Notes: generated from the letters alone by a model not told the origin. A DNA stretch of 64,000 nt from Loripinus fragilis (GCA_964019695.1 OZ026515.1:132144849-132208848); one strand, 5' to 3'; shown: positions 43,983-54,506, counted from the first letter of the stretch. Numbers and translations are program-made.

Positions 43983-44172
43983 TAGTAAAACCTGTCTTAG
44001 GTGGCCACTCAAAAAGAAGACCAAAATTGGTTTTCAAGACCAAGGATCGCCTTATGCAGGTAAAAAGTATTGCAGTTCTGCAATACTTTCGACCTTCATT
44101 AAGCTACTATTTGTCTTTAAGACCTTTTTTTGTCAACTTTTGAGTGGCCGCTTAATACAGGTTTTACTGTAT
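43983..44172. mobile_element. Tc1/mariner-type MITE, ACAGTAAAACCTG family, copy 4
   Basis: GTAGTAAAACCTGTCTTAGG at the left and TTAATACAGGTTTTACTGTA at the right; AGTGGCC and CTGCAATACTTTCGACCT inner parts are shared with the other copies. Confidence 0.8.
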
Positions 44173-44201
44173 ATCTGAAAATAGGGCTTACAACAGAATC
44201 T

Positions 44202-44417
44202 GGGAGCGCAGTGGCTCAGTGGTAGAGTGCTTGACTCGAGATCGAAGGGCCGCGGGTTCGAGCCTCACCGGCGTCACTGCGTTGTGGTCCTTGAGCAAGA
44301 CACATTAATTTATCCTAGGTTAGAAACTGGTTCAACCCAGGAATACCCGTCCCTGTTTAACTGAAAGATTGTTGATGGGACGTAAAGAATCAAATCAAAC
44401 AAACAAACAAAAACAAC
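44202..44417 (+). mobile_element. tRNA-derived SINE, family A, best copy
   Basis: GGGAGCGCAGTGGCTCAGTG opens the element; A box TGGCTCAGTGG at 44212-44222 and B box GGTTCGAGCC at 44255-44264 form the internal Pol III promoter. The body has GTTGTGGTCCTTGAGCAAG and TGGTTCAACCCAGGAATA, and the tail is (CAAA)n. Imperfect target duplication CAACAGAATCTG / CAACAAAATCTT flanks it. A tRNA fold is not conserved beyond the boxes, so it is not a tRNA gene. Confidence 0.9.
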
Positions 44418-44978
44418 AAAATCTTGGGTGACGATTTGGTACCAGTAAAATGCATTTAAGCCCACCGGTGGCTTATGCTGCTGTACGTTCTAAGGCGGTT
44501 GTTGTTGACTTTTTGTTTATTGTTACTTGCATTGTGGGAGTTTGTAATTGTTCTATGTTTTGTTGTATGTTACAGTGATCTTATTTGGCTATTGTTAAGG
44601 CCTTCTATGGGAGTCATTCCAAATCCAAAAATGGTCTTTATTTTCCCAATTTCATGTATTTAAGTACTTAATTTCCCATTTTTTATGATATATTTTCCCA
44701 AATGTGCAGGAAAAGGTAGCTTCCCAAAATCCCAAATAAAATCACTGAGTTACTTTATGTCCATTCTAGTTTTGCAATCATCTTAATGGGGAGGAGAGAG
44801 CTGGTTGCTTTGCTTAGTTTGTCTTCCTGGTGTGTAGTGATTGTTGTGTAGCTCTTCCTCGTGGTGCCATGGGTTTGTCTGCAGTTTGTGATTGTGGTAT
44901 TTCCTGATCAGACTCACTATTTTTTACAGAAGCTAAAACCCTTTAAAGACCAGAAATCCCTAAACAGGTACTTTGGCA
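44418..44978. other. non-coding stretch
   Basis: No gene recognised. The plus-strand frame 44475-44663 is a hydrophobic run without context and is not annotated. Confidence 0.4.
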
Positions 44979-45042
44979 GCCAGTCAGTACCCAGATGAAA
45001 TGCTGCATAATGTGGCATTTCATCAGGGTCTGCACTGTTTGC
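44979..45042. repeat. dispersed hairpin, GATGAAATGCTGC stem type
   Basis: CAGCCAGTCAGTACCCAGAT left, CAGGGTCTGCACTGTTTGC right; GATGAAATGCTGC pairs imperfectly with GTGGCATTTCATC around ATAAT. Confidence 0.7.
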
Positions 45043-45367
45043 TAAGACAAAACCGATCTTCAGAGAAAGAAATACAGTATTGTTGGGGAAATCATAACCT
45101 GTGACCCCTCAATACAATGGAGCATCCTAAATGTATTGTATAAAACCAGAAGGAAGAATCAATTGGTAGAAAGGGTTAATGAAAGCTTAATTTGGAATGA
45201 CCACTAGAATACCACTCTGTTTATCATTAATACAATGTAATACTAAAAGAGATACCCTCCTATTTTGAAACTTAAAAAGGTAAACATAAAAGCTCACTTA
45301 TTTCTAAGAAAAGTCCTTCATTTTAGTCCTGCTGACTCGGATTTTTCCTTTTTTTGAAAAACATTAT
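45043..45367. other. non-coding stretch
   Basis: Shares with 8761-8880 the order AGAAAG...CCCTCAATA...CAATGG, so it is likely an extended part of the same dispersed repeat. No gene. Confidence 0.4.
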
Positions 45368-45432
45368 TCATGTACATGTGGATCCAGATCAGCTGGCTTC
45401 TGATGAAGCCATCTGATCAGGATCCACAATGT
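45368..45432. repeat. dispersed hairpin, GATCAGCTGGCTTC stem type
   Basis: TGTGGATCCAGATCAGCTGG left, GCCATCTGATCAGGATCCAC right, loop around TTCTGATGAA. The inner stem differs in sequence from other copies yet still pairs. Confidence 0.7.
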
Positions 45433-45575
45433 TTTTTTTTCCACTCTGCTTGAAAATACATGCTTATAACTGGAATGCTGCAGGCTAAAACTATAAGAAC
45501 TGTGGAGGAGTGAAGTAGATAACCATAGGACCTAAGGTCCTAAAGCACACCTGACACCGAGACCCAAGAATGTAG

Positions 45576-45887
45576 ATGACCTTAACCCATAAAGCACCAC
45601 CTATAATCTGTAGCAGACTACAATTTCAAATTCTGCAACAAGGCATATCAGAACCTATATTTTATGGTGATTTAGTTTATAAATTCAAACGAATTGTTGG
45701 AAAACCTAATTTTAGTGATCAATTCAAAAAGATTATAAAACGTTATATAAGGGTTGGATATAACTTGGGTGTCATGCGACAGTCTGCATGCCTGGTTTTA
45801 AACCCAATCACGATTTATAGCTATGGTTTCCTCTTTAATTGCACGACGGTGGGTCAGGCCTCAGACTCTATGGCGGCTCTGACGTAG
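45576..45887 (+). pseudogene. 103-codon frame, probable mobile-element remnant
   Basis: An open frame with IFYGDLVYKFKRIVGKPNFS, then RYIRVGYNLGVMRQSACLVL and a Cys/Thr-rich end (NCTTVGQASDSM). It has the composition of a real protein piece rather than noise: a basic segment with FKKIIKRY and a hydrophobic segment. I recall similar frames as common repeats in bivalve assemblies but cannot assign the transposon class. No start or splice context convinces me that it is a host gene. Confidence 0.35.
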
Positions 45888-46107
45888 GGCTTTAATCGGT
45901 GGGTTGGTGCCTGATGCTTGTCTGTGGCTGGGCCAACCGTGGCTCGGCTTGGGGTTTTCTTTAGCTCTGACTGTCTGTGGGTCGTGGGCCCTTTTCTTTG
46001 TTTAATCATGGTGTAGTAATTTGATTAGATTGTTTCTCCATGGTGGTGCGTTGCGTTGATTGGAAGGCTTCCGTGCGGGCTGAGCGTTTCTTGTGCTTCA
46101 ACGGCAG

Positions 46108-46842
46108 CAGAATCTGGGGGGGGGGGGGGGGGAGTTGTCCGATATTATAGTTTTGGAGAAATAGGAAGTTTATTCCACAAAAAAGCCAATATAGCTTCGG
46201 GTCTGCGGGCAAAATATTTGCTATCATGTTACTGCATTCTTAATTCCCTTTAATTTGATATGTTCTGAAAAAGTTGTATTTTGACCTACTGTCCCCATCC
46301 CCAGGGAGGGGGGGGTGTATGGGCAACATATTTGCTACTTTGTTGCTGCATTCATGATTCTCTTAAATATGATATGCAACATGACCGTGTTCTGAAAAAG
46401 TTGAATTTCGACCTTTTGACCCCACCCTCTAAGTCTACCCAGGGGGTGAGACACAGGCCTCGGATCAAAAATCACGTTTGATATGTTTCATATCTATTGT
46501 ATCTCTGTCTGCATGTGAAATTTTCGTAAAAAATATTGACAACTTACTAAGTTATTGTGATATTTAAATATTTGACCTTTGACCCGACATAAGGGGTCAG
46601 GGGGGTGGGGTAATTTTTTTATCACTGTCATGCTTATCTACAGACACTGGGTTATCATGGCCTATAGCGAGAAGTTGTCAGATATTATATTCATATAAAA
46701 CATAGTTATCATCAGGGTTGCCGTCTCCTATAATTCCCCTAAGAACAGGGGGGGGGGGGGGGGGGAGGAGAGAAGTTGTCCGATATTATAGTTTTGGAGA
46801 AATGTGAAGTTTATTCCACAAAGAGGGTCAATATAGATTTTG
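46108..46842. repeat. direct repeats with poly-G tracts
   Basis: GTTGTCCGATATTATAGTTT with TGGAGAAAT and GAAGTTTATTCCAC follows a G-run at 46117-46131 and again follows a G-run at about 46749-46766. The two copies are about 640 bp apart. The G-runs may form unusual structure or be assembly-sensitive. Confidence 0.7.
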
Positions 46843-46859
46843 CATTAGCCTAAACCTCA

Positions 46860-47205
46860 GTAAAAAAAGGGCCATAACTCAGTCAAAAGTTTGCAAATGA
46901 CCTCCAAATTCGAACTTGACCTGTATATTATGATGCTTTACCCTTCTGTAAAATTTGAAAGAAATTGTTGCATCCCTTCAAAAGTTATTGATCAGAAACC
47001 ACAAATTGACAATTAAGCGAAAATCTAAGTAAAAAATGGCCATAACTCAGTCAAAATTTTGTAAATTACCCCCCTTTTCGAACTTGACCTGTATTTAATA
47101 ATGCTTGACCTTTCTGTAAAGTTTAAATAAAATTGATGCATCCCTTCAAGAGTTATCGATCCGAAACCAAAAGTGTGACGCAGCGGACAACGACGACACA
47201 GTCAT
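46860..47205. repeat. GGCCATAACTCAGTC tandem repeat, ~170-bp period
   Basis: Two units head with GGGCCATAACTCAGTCAAAA (about 46868) and TGGCCATAACTCAGTCAAAA (about 47037). They share TTCGAACTTGACCTGTAT and GCATCCCTTCAA. Related to the array at 28058-28490. Confidence 0.75.
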
Positions 47206-47461
47206 GATCCCTATGTGTCATCCTTGCTTCGTAAGCGACGCAAAAATCCCCCCTCGGTTTCAAATCCTAGAATAAACCATGGAGTCGGTGCTTGGTTCTT
47301 CTTGATCCAAGGGGCTCCCACTGGAGATGATCTAGCATAGGTCACACTGCTTGTGTTTCTGCATCTGTTGGTGACATATCTTGCAGCTGCTGCTCTACGT
47401 TGTACCATCTCCAGCTTCTGTGTGGCTTCCTGGGTGTGCAGGCTCCATACCGGTCGGGGCG

Positions 47462-47701
47462 GGTCCCCTTAGCCTAGTGGTTAAGGCATCCGCTTCAGGA
47501 GTGGAAGGTCAAAGGTTCAAATCCCAGAGTTGGCAGCAGTGTGTATTGTTCTGATATGGCTGGTTGGTGAGCCCCCAGCTAGTTAAATGAATGGTTACCA
47601 GTTCATAGCCTGCCTGGTGCCTGGCAAAAGGATGGGATTTAATGTGACAAGTTGAGGTGTCTCATAAGTCAGAAATGGCTGGCCCTTTAAATAGGGGTGA
47701 C
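47462..47701 (+). mobile_element. tRNA-derived SINE, family D
   Basis: GGTCCCCTTAGCCTAGTGGT (A box TAGCCTAGTGG) and AAAGGTTCAAATCCCAGAG (B box GGTTCAAATCC) open the element, followed by a ~160-bp body with GAATGGTTACCAGTTCATAG. The tail is not a simple repeat. Directly downstream is a LINE fragment on the other strand. Confidence 0.75.
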
Positions 47702-47702
47702 A

Positions 47703-48075
47703 CTATAATAAGTACATACAGTTCCATACAGTACAGCAGTACTCCAAACCTGGTCTCACAAGTGAAAGGTAGGCAGCTGTCTTTGCAGCCTCATTGACTT
47801 TGAGGTTCCTCCGTAAGGAGTCGTGCATGCTGTTCCCTTTCTTGACAATCTGATGAATGTGCCGGTTCCAAGAGAAATAGGGCTGCAGTACCACTCCCAA
47901 GTATTTAGTTGAGTCCTCTGTAGCCAAAGCATAACCCTTCAAAGTATAGCTGGCACTGATTGGTTTGCGTGACTTTAAGATTTGTACAGTGCTACATTTG
48001 TCCGATGGAAGTCCATGCCCCACCCTCTCCCATTCGGCTAGGCCATTAAGGTCTTCTTGTAGAATCTGACAGACT
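47703..48075 (-). pseudogene. LINE reverse-transcriptase C-terminal fragment
   Basis: The minus-strand frame has SDKCSTVQILKSRKPISASY, YLGVVLQPYFSWNRHI, LRRNLK and VRPGLEYCCTVWN, which is the order typical of the part just after the RT domain in Jockey/CR1-type LINEs (S-K-C, YLGV, W..HI, RP.LEY...W). RT core and endonuclease are missing. It may continue a little upstream of 48023, where the reading LAEWERV precedes it. Confidence 0.75.
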
Positions 48076-48312
48076 AGCTGACTTCCTCAAGGGACGTAAC
48101 ACAGTCTAAAATTGCAATCAGGATCGGGTAAGTCCATTGTGCAACATAGACAGACAGCACTGTCACATATCATTGTTAGATGTGTCAGAGGTGCCCAAAT
48201 TAGTTTTCCTTCCAGCAAAATTAAAACCTCTTGTAGCAAAACAAAATAGAGCATTTTGGCACACAGAGCCGTCATAAATTTCTCTATTCCTAGAGCCCCA
48301 TATCAACTTGCT

Positions 48313-48315
48313 AGC

Positions 48316-48395
<80 letters not shown>

Positions 48396-48421
48396 TAGAT
48401 AGATAGATAGATAGATAGATA
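48313..48421. repeat. microsatellite (GACA)n then (GATA)n
   Basis: About 80 bp of GACA followed by about 30 bp of GATA. It creates a false minus-strand frame of repeated Cys-Leu-Ser-Val. Confidence 0.95.
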
Positions 48422-48429
48422 GGTCTAAA

Positions 48430-49990
48430 ATAATTGTGTGTTTCAGGCACCTATTTTTTTTTTGCCCCCAACACTAAAAATCTTCATCATATCATAACTT
48501 TTAAAAAAATAAAAAAAAATACAATGTACTGTCCCTACTTTAAATTAATTTTCATGTAACCTGAAACGCACATTTTTTTCTTGGCCCAATCATCATAATA
48601 ACAGTCCTCTGTTTTGAGTTATCTTTGGCATGAGGACCCAACCTGGAAAATTTCAAGTTCTACATGTTTCCATATTATTCTATATAAAAAAAAAATAACG
48701 CCTTTACAGTGACCGGGGAGGACTGTTATTTTCAGTTCGTCAGTATTATTATGCATATCTACCAAATGCACGATTCACATGTTCCATTAGTGTCATATGG
48801 TTCTCCACCTAGCCCGTCTGTCTCTTTTGCTTGACAACCTTTGAATCGGACAGATATTCCTGTATTCTCTTTGCAAATAATGTGGACCCAGGTCCGGCGC
48901 CGCAACTGCAGCGAGAGATCTGGGCCAGCATTACTTACTATGTAAAGTTTATGTGGCATAAATAAGTAAAATTGGGTAACCCCTTGCCACTTTGGACATA
49001 AACAAAGATGACCCGGATGGGATGTTGCGGTGTAAGTCATTCTATCTTGTTCGGCCCTGTTTGCCCTGTAGATAACAATTTAAAAAATGCGCTCTACAAT
49101 TACCCATTGACAACAATGGACTAGCCTGTCTCTCGAGGTCTCTAAATTCTTGGGCGTCTTTTTAGCTTGCGTATCATCGTATTGGACGTCTTTTTTTGCT
49201 TATTCTATACAAACAATGTAGACACTGGTTTGGCGCAGCATTTGCTGGGTATGATCTGGGTCCACATGGTTTGCACGTGTCAGTTTGCTGGGGCGCTAGT
49301 AGACATGTGTCGGCGACCTCCAAAAGACAGGTTGCAATGCAAACAGTGAGGACCTGGATGGTGTGTAGCCGTGTGCTGCTAATCATCCGGGTCTGCGCAG
49401 CTTGTGTTGATACAAATTAGTCTATAGGGACAGAGGTGCGTCGGCGGTCCGTTAATGTAATAAATAGACTATTCCATGTCTGACTTACCGCGGTCTTTGT
49501 GCAAACACTCATCAGAATGAGGGGTCAAAGCAGAGACGCTTTGAACTTTAATCAGTATACCACAGTACCGCTACAAGTGCAAAATGATGACTATGATATA
49601 TGTTATTATCAATTGCAGTTGGAGGATAAGTTGGAAGTGACGCTTGAGCATCGATGTTTTGATAAGCATACATTGTCCATTATTGTAACGAGCATTATCA
49701 ATTTATAAGTGCTAGACATTATTTTCTATCCACCAGGTGTTAACCCTCTTAGTGCGACTGCCGATAAATGTCGTCTGTCCTTTGACAAATAAAATGTCTT
49801 ACAAAGAGTATAGGCTCAGATCCCTTTGAGCTGAGTCTGCACTGTTTGTCCCTAGTCTTGCATGGTTTAATAAATAAATCCAGCAATTGTTTATAGAAAA
49901 CATTAACCTACGACATATTCCATAGTATGTGCGGCAAGCGCCCTGAGGGTTAAGTAGTATTTTACCGAAAATAACGGTTATAACCTGTCT
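48430..49990. other. non-coding stretch, somewhat CpG-richer toward 49.1-50.1 kb
   Basis: Frames at 48759-49040 (minus) and 49167-49420 are short and overlap both strands. Dyads of the dispersed hairpin type recur (about 49210-49275, 49335-49405 and 49808-49850, all with CTGGGTC/GTCTGC ends). No gene recognised. Confidence 0.4.
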
Positions 49991-49993
49991 TAC

Positions 49994-50105
49994 CTCCTGT
50001 TGTTTGTATGTTCTTCCACGCCGCTTCCGGCTTATCTTCCACGGACAGTACCAATACACCTTTTCTATTTTTGTACAGGTAAACATTCCTCACGATTTCC
50101 ACGTG
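49994..50105 (-). other. candidate 5' non-coding exon of the host gene
   Basis: On the minus strand AACAACAGGAG is followed by GTAAGACAGG, a strong donor at 49993. Upstream of it lies AAGCCGGAAGCGGCG, an ETS-type CCGGAAG site in a small CpG-rich patch, as in many first exons. It would splice to the acceptor at 42825 across a 7.2-kb intron. This is inference from signals only; the 5' limit is approximate. Confidence 0.3.
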
Positions 50106-50293
50106 ACTTCCCTATTGAAATGTTTTGCCTGATATGGCTACCTTTAGCACCCTTCTTACACTAACACCTCGTCTTATTAGCACATATTACACATTTTTAG
50201 TAAGCTTAGTATGTAAACGTCGTGTGCGCAGTTGCATTGTGATGGAACTCTCAGATGTTCATGCCAGATCATTTTGTATATTTTTTATCTTAG

Positions 50294-52585
50294 ATGGCCA
50301 ATACAAATAAAAGCTTTTCATGTTGTCACATCAACACTCGTAGTATCTTAGCGTATAACACCGAGTCAAAAAGTAATCAAGAAAAAATGGAGGAAATAAG
50401 AAACGCGCTGTGTAACCAGTACGAGTATAATGTGATCGGAGTGACTGAAACATGGTTAACCGCGGCTACACCGAGTGATGATGCTGACCTACATATTGAC
50501 AACTATACGTTTTATCGTAAGGACCGCGATAACGGTAATGGCAGGGGTGGCGGTGTTGGGATTTTCGTTTCAGACAACTTGCTTTGTATACCTCGCATGG
50601 ACCTTTGTCCAAGAGAAGCTGAACTTTTATGGGTTGAAATTCGAACCTACCAAAAACGTATCATTGTTGGAGTCTGCTACAGACCTCCAGGACAAAATAG
50701 AGATGAACAAAACGCTTTTTTTAGGCTACTAGAAAATTCAATAGATAATGTTAAAAATATATGCCCGGATCTTATTGTGCTCCTGGGGGACTTTAATGAT
50801 AAGTGCACAGACTGGAATTTACCACACGCACATAGTGAGATTGGAAATAAACTTTCGAACCTCCTGACACAGAATAACTTATATCAGATTATAAATGAGC
50901 CGACACGGTACTTCAGTAATGAACCAGCACTACTTGACCTAATAATAACAGACTGCCCTCACCTTGTTCTAAGATCAGGAGTAAGCCCCCCTCTGGCAAA
51001 CCTGGATCATTGCACTATTCAATGTGAATTCAACATTAAAACATACCATACCAAGTCATTTAAGCGAATTGTTTGGGACTACAAGTCTGCGGATGTTAAA
51101 GCCCTAAATGAAGCTCTGGACGCTGCCCCATGGGGTGTTCCATTAACACTATATGAAGATCTAGATGATGTACTTAACTTCAATAATTCGATCATTTTAT
51201 CTACTTGCAAAGAACATATAATAAGTAAAAATGTAACAATTCATACCAAAGATAAACCATGGATGTGTAACGAGGTTCGGTACTTTATACGTAAAAGAGA
51301 CCGCTGTTTTAAGCGCTTTAAAAGAACTTTATCTGCCCAGGATCAATTAAACTTTTACATTGCCCGTAAAGAAGCAAACAGGGCTAAGCGGAATGCTAAA
51401 AAACGCTTTCAATCAAAGACTGTAGACTCTCTTAGTGATCCCAACTTAGATGTGAGAAATTTTTGGAAAATCTCGAAACGTATTCTAGGCGACAAATCCG
51501 AGCGTATGATTCCACCGTTGTTAGAAAATAATATTCTTATTCCCGATGATACAACTAAAGCTGAAATATTCAACAACCATTTTGCATCTATTGCTTCTCA
51601 TGATCCCAACATGCCCCTGCCACGTTTGCCTGATATCCAGTTAAACACAAATACACAAATTGATAGTATCGAAACAACAGAACTCGAAGTAAAACGTTTA
51701 TTAACTCAACTAGGTGTACATAAATCAACAGGACCAGATGGTATTGGAAACTGGATCCTTCACCATTGCTCTGATTCACTTTGCAAGCCCCTGACCGCTT
51801 TGTTTAATAAATCCCTAGCTGATGGCGTATTTCCTAGAACATGGAAACTTGCAAATGTTTGTCCAGTCTATAAGAAGGGAAATAAATCTGATAAGGTAAA
51901 TTATCGACCAATATCTTTGTTATCGAACATGTCTAAAGTTCTTGAGAAAATAGTATTTAAACGTCTATATGAATATTTGACTGAAAATAGGTTACTCACT
52001 GACAAGAACTCTGGTTTTAAGAAAAATGATTCTACAACAAATCAGTTGCTAAAAATAGTTCACCAAATTTACCAAGATATAAATGAGGGAAAGGATACCT
52101 GTATGGTCTTCCTAGATGTGTCCAAAGCGTTTGACAAAGTTTGGCATAAAGGGTTAATCTTCAAATTACAAAAAATGGGCATACGTGGCAATCTCCTTAA
52201 ATGGCTAAAAGACTATATATCTGGACGTCACCAAAAGGTTGTTCTAAATGGTGTGGAATCAAAAGTATGTTATTTAGAAGCAGGGGTACCTCAGGGGTCC
52301 ATTTTAGGACCTCTCTTGTTTTTGATATATATCAATGATATTGTTGACGATATGGAATGTTTCATAAATCTTTTCGCCGACGATACTTCTGTTCAACAGC
52401 CTATAATTGACATTACCTCTTTTGATAAAGTAAATAGAGACCTCCAACGATTATCAGTATTTGGAGAGCAATGGCTCATACTATTTAACGCTATTAAAAC
52501 AGAATATTTGATAATATCGAGACAACGTAACCGCTCAAATCACCCTGACCTATTCCTAAATGGCAAAAAAAATATCGGAGGTTGA
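50294..52585 (+). CDS. LINE endonuclease/reverse transcriptase, 5' part (frameshifted)
   Basis: Residues ~1-240 are an apurinic-type endonuclease: the N-terminal strand HINTRSI, TETWL near residue 50, YRPPG, GDFN near 165 and LDH near its end. Residues ~460-740 are the reverse transcriptase: STGPDGI, FLDVSKAFDKVWHKGL, GVPQGSILGPLLFLIYINDI and the catalytic FADD near 693. The ATG at 50294 gives the family's usual start close to the endonuclease. The frame is closed at 52585 just after an A8 run at about 52564-52571; the missing C-terminal part continues in another frame. Confidence 0.85.
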   Translation: MANTNKSFSCCHINTRSILAYNTESKSNQEKMEEIRNALCNQYEYNVIGVTETWLTAATPSDDADLHIDNYTFYRKDRDNGNGRGGGVGIFVSDNLLCIPRMDLCPREAELLWVEIRTYQKRIIVGVCYRPPGQNRDEQNAFFRLLENSIDNVKNICPDLIVLLGDFNDKCTDWNLPHAHSEIGNKLSNLLTQNNLYQIINEPTRYFSNEPALLDLIITDCPHLVLRSGVSPPLANLDHCTIQCEFNIKTYHTKSFKRIVWDYKSADVKALNEALDAAPWGVPLTLYEDLDDVLNFNNSIILSTCKEHIISKNVTIHTKDKPWMCNEVRYFIRKRDRCFKRFKRTLSAQDQLNFYIARKEANRAKRNAKKRFQSKTVDSLSDPNLDVRNFWKISKRILGDKSERMIPPLLENNILIPDDTTKAEIFNNHFASIASHDPNMPLPRLPDIQLNTNTQIDSIETTELEVKRLLTQLGVHKSTGPDGIGNWILHHCSDSLCKPLTALFNKSLADGVFPRTWKLANVCPVYKKGNKSDKVNYRPISLLSNMSKVLEKIVFKRLYEYLTENRLLTDKNSGFKKNDSTTNQLLKIVHQIYQDINEGKDTCMVFLDVSKAFDKVWHKGLIFKLQKMGIRGNLLKWLKDYISGRHQKVVLNGVESKVCYLEAGVPQGSILGPLLFLIYINDIVDDMECFINLFADDTSVQQPIIDITSFDKVNRDLQRLSVFGEQWLILFNAIKTEYLIISRQRNRSNHPDLFLNGKKNIGG

Positions 52586-53618
52586 TAATCATACGCATCT
52601 AGGAGTTACGATCAGCAATACATTATCTTGGTCAGTGCATATTAATAAAGCGATTGCAAAAGCTGACAGACGTTTAAATATTATTCGTAGATGCCAGAAA
52701 ATACTGCCAAGAAGCTGTAAAGAAATGTTATACAAAACAACAATCCGCCCAGTTCTTGATTATGGCGATATCATATACGATGCATGCTTAAAATCTGAGT
52801 CTGATGCAATTGAAAAATGTCAACGTAAAGCAGCTCTAATATGCACAGGCGCTTTTAGGCATACAAGTAACGAACGCTTATTAAACGAGTTAGGTTGGGA
52901 AAGAATGGAAAGCCGCAGGACAATACATAGATTAACACTGTTCTACAAAATATATAGATCCCTAACACCACCATATCTGAGAGACATTTGTAATTTGGTC
53001 CCTCATAATACGGATACATACAACCTCCGACGTAACCACTCTATTCTTATACCCTTTATTAGAAGAGAGTTATTCTCTAAATCGTTTTATCCAAAAACAA
53101 TACGCGAATGGAACAACTTGTCACTGGAAACAAAAGAATCGGAAAGTTTACACATTTTCAAAGAAAAATTGAAACGGTTATACGGTCATAACATAAGTAA
53201 AAAGCTATACGCGCATGGTCATGGTTTGCCAGCCGTTAATCACTGTCGGATGCGCCTTGGGCTCAGCCATCTCAAAAACCATCTATTTAACTATAATATT
53301 ATTCAGTCAAAATTTTGCGAAAACACAAACTGTGATCTTATATCTGAAACGTCATCGCACTTTCTTCTCTTCTGCCCTCGGTACGGTCCACAACGACACA
53401 CAATGCTCTCTGAAATTTCTACAATCATCTTTCCGGGTACAAACTATAACACCGTTATCGCAATAATGCCTGACTATCTGTGCAATATTCTTTTGCAAGG
53501 ATCAGAGGACTTGAGCTTGAATGAAAATAAAAAAGTCTTTGACTGCGTATTCAAATTTATCAATGACTCTGGGCGTTTCGATCACAATGCGACTGCCGTA
53601 CACGACGAAAGCTTATAA
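52566..53618 (+). CDS. LINE ORF2 C-terminal part after frameshift
   Basis: Continues the LINE protein in a shifted frame: HLGVTISNTLSWSVHI, RPVLDYGDIIYD, a region with WNNLSLETKE, and a C-terminal block with RLGLSHLKNHLF, C-x4-C and ETSSHFLLFCPRY, a common C-terminal feature of this LINE group. An ATG at 52560 exists but the real protein would arrive from the upstream frame. Stop at 53618. A one-base change in the preceding A-run would explain the break. Confidence 0.8.
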   Translation, partial: KKISEVDNHTHLGVTISNTLSWSVHINKAIAKADRRLNIIRRCQKILPRSCKEMLYKTTIRPVLDYGDIIYDACLKSESDAIEKCQRKAALICTGAFRHTSNERLLNELGWERMESRRTIHRLTLFYKIYRSLTPPYLRDICNLVPHNTDTYNLRRNHSILIPFIRRELFSKSFYPKTIREWNNLSLETKESESLHIFKEKLKRLYGHNISKKLYAHGHGLPAVNHCRMRLGLSHLKNHLFNYNIIQSKFCENTNCDLISETSSHFLLFCPRYGPQRHTMLSEISTIIFPGTNYNTVIAIMPDYLCNILLQGSEDLSLNENKKVFDCVFKFINDSGRFDHNATAVHDESL

Positions 53619-53643
53619 AACTGCGCTAATATGACATTCTTCC

Positions 53644-53648
<5 letters not shown>

Positions 53649-53705
<57 letters not shown>

Positions 53706-53714
53706 GCGCGCGCG
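53649..53714. repeat. microsatellite (CA)n with GCGCGC tail
   Basis: CACACA repeated, one TACACA interruption, ending CACGCGCGCGCG. Lies in the 3' region of the LINE. Confidence 0.95.
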
Positions 53715-53886
53715 AACGCACGGTACTCTTTCACAGGATGTAAATATGTAAATATTTTATGTAACTGTGTGTCTATCTGTATTGTCTTTGTAATTGTGTA
53801 TGTTTATGTTTCATGTGAGGAGACCTACTAGTGGCCCTTGGGCTGTTAGGAATCCTCGTTAAATAAATAAAGCATTAAATTAAATA

Positions 53887-54506
53887 CATGTTTCCATAGG
53901 AATTAAATTAGCAATTGGACCCCTTGGAAAATGTTGGACTCACTTCCCCCAGGAATAGAGAAATCTTCAAATCTCATTCTGATGGACTCTTTCACGTCCG
54001 TTATTTGAAATAGACTATAATTCAAGGGACGTAACAACAGTTAATTACAATTTGAACCAGGCAAGTCCATTATGCAACACTGACAAACAGTGACAGGCGT
54101 GCTTTTGCAGCTTTGCTCCAGATGCACTGCTCCCATTTATGTATACAAGCAGCGATGGGCTGTTGGGCTTCACATTTGTACAGTCTTGGTTAGGCCTTCA
54201 CTATCGGAGGATTAAATAAAGGACTGGGCCAAATTACTGGCTGACACATGTCGTAACATTAGAAAACAAGACTTTTATTGTATGGGGGAACTGAAAAATC
54301 ATGTGTTGTCTGTGTTCAAAAGAAACCCAACTTTGACATATGCGCAAATCAGCGTGAACATGATATGAGCACAATATTATCAACATTTCTATCAAGTTCA
54401 CTCACTCGTTATTCAAACTGCATCATCCAAATTTTTAAGTTTCTAAATGGACTTTGCAGATTTTATAAACTGAGAGTGAGTCACGTTACAGGTAGATTAA
54501 AGTTGT
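53887..54506. other. non-coding stretch
   Basis: The segment 54010-54110 (CAAGGGACGTAACAACAG, CAGGCAAGTCCATTATGCAA) resembles 48085-48160 (CAAGGGACGTAACACAGTC, GGTAAGTCCATTGTGCAAC), so it is part of a dispersed repeat. No gene. Confidence 0.5.

Larger units (their letters stand above)
50120..53886 (+). mobile_element. nearly full-length non-LTR retrotransposon (LINE, Jockey/CR1-like group)
   Basis: An endonuclease plus reverse transcriptase frame with a C-terminal Cys/His segment, a short 3' region with a CA microsatellite, and an end GTTAAATAAATAAAGCATTA at about 53854-53880. No separate ORF1 was recognised, so the 5' part may be missing or very short; the 5' limit is a guess. Copying is by target-primed reverse transcription. 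One frameshift near 52560 breaks an otherwise open frame, so the copy is young but probably inactive. Confidence 0.8.

Noticed and set aside
44202..44275. tRNA gene
   Set aside because: A and B boxes are present, but the stems do not close into a cloverleaf and the sequence recurs with a long body and tail; it is a SINE. The same holds for 36490, 47462, 17424 and the other family copies.
48313..48421. CRISPR-like regular repeat
   Set aside because: It is a simple GACA/GATA microsatellite without spacers. The tandem arrays at 35.3, 56.4 and 4.2 kb likewise have no unique spacers.
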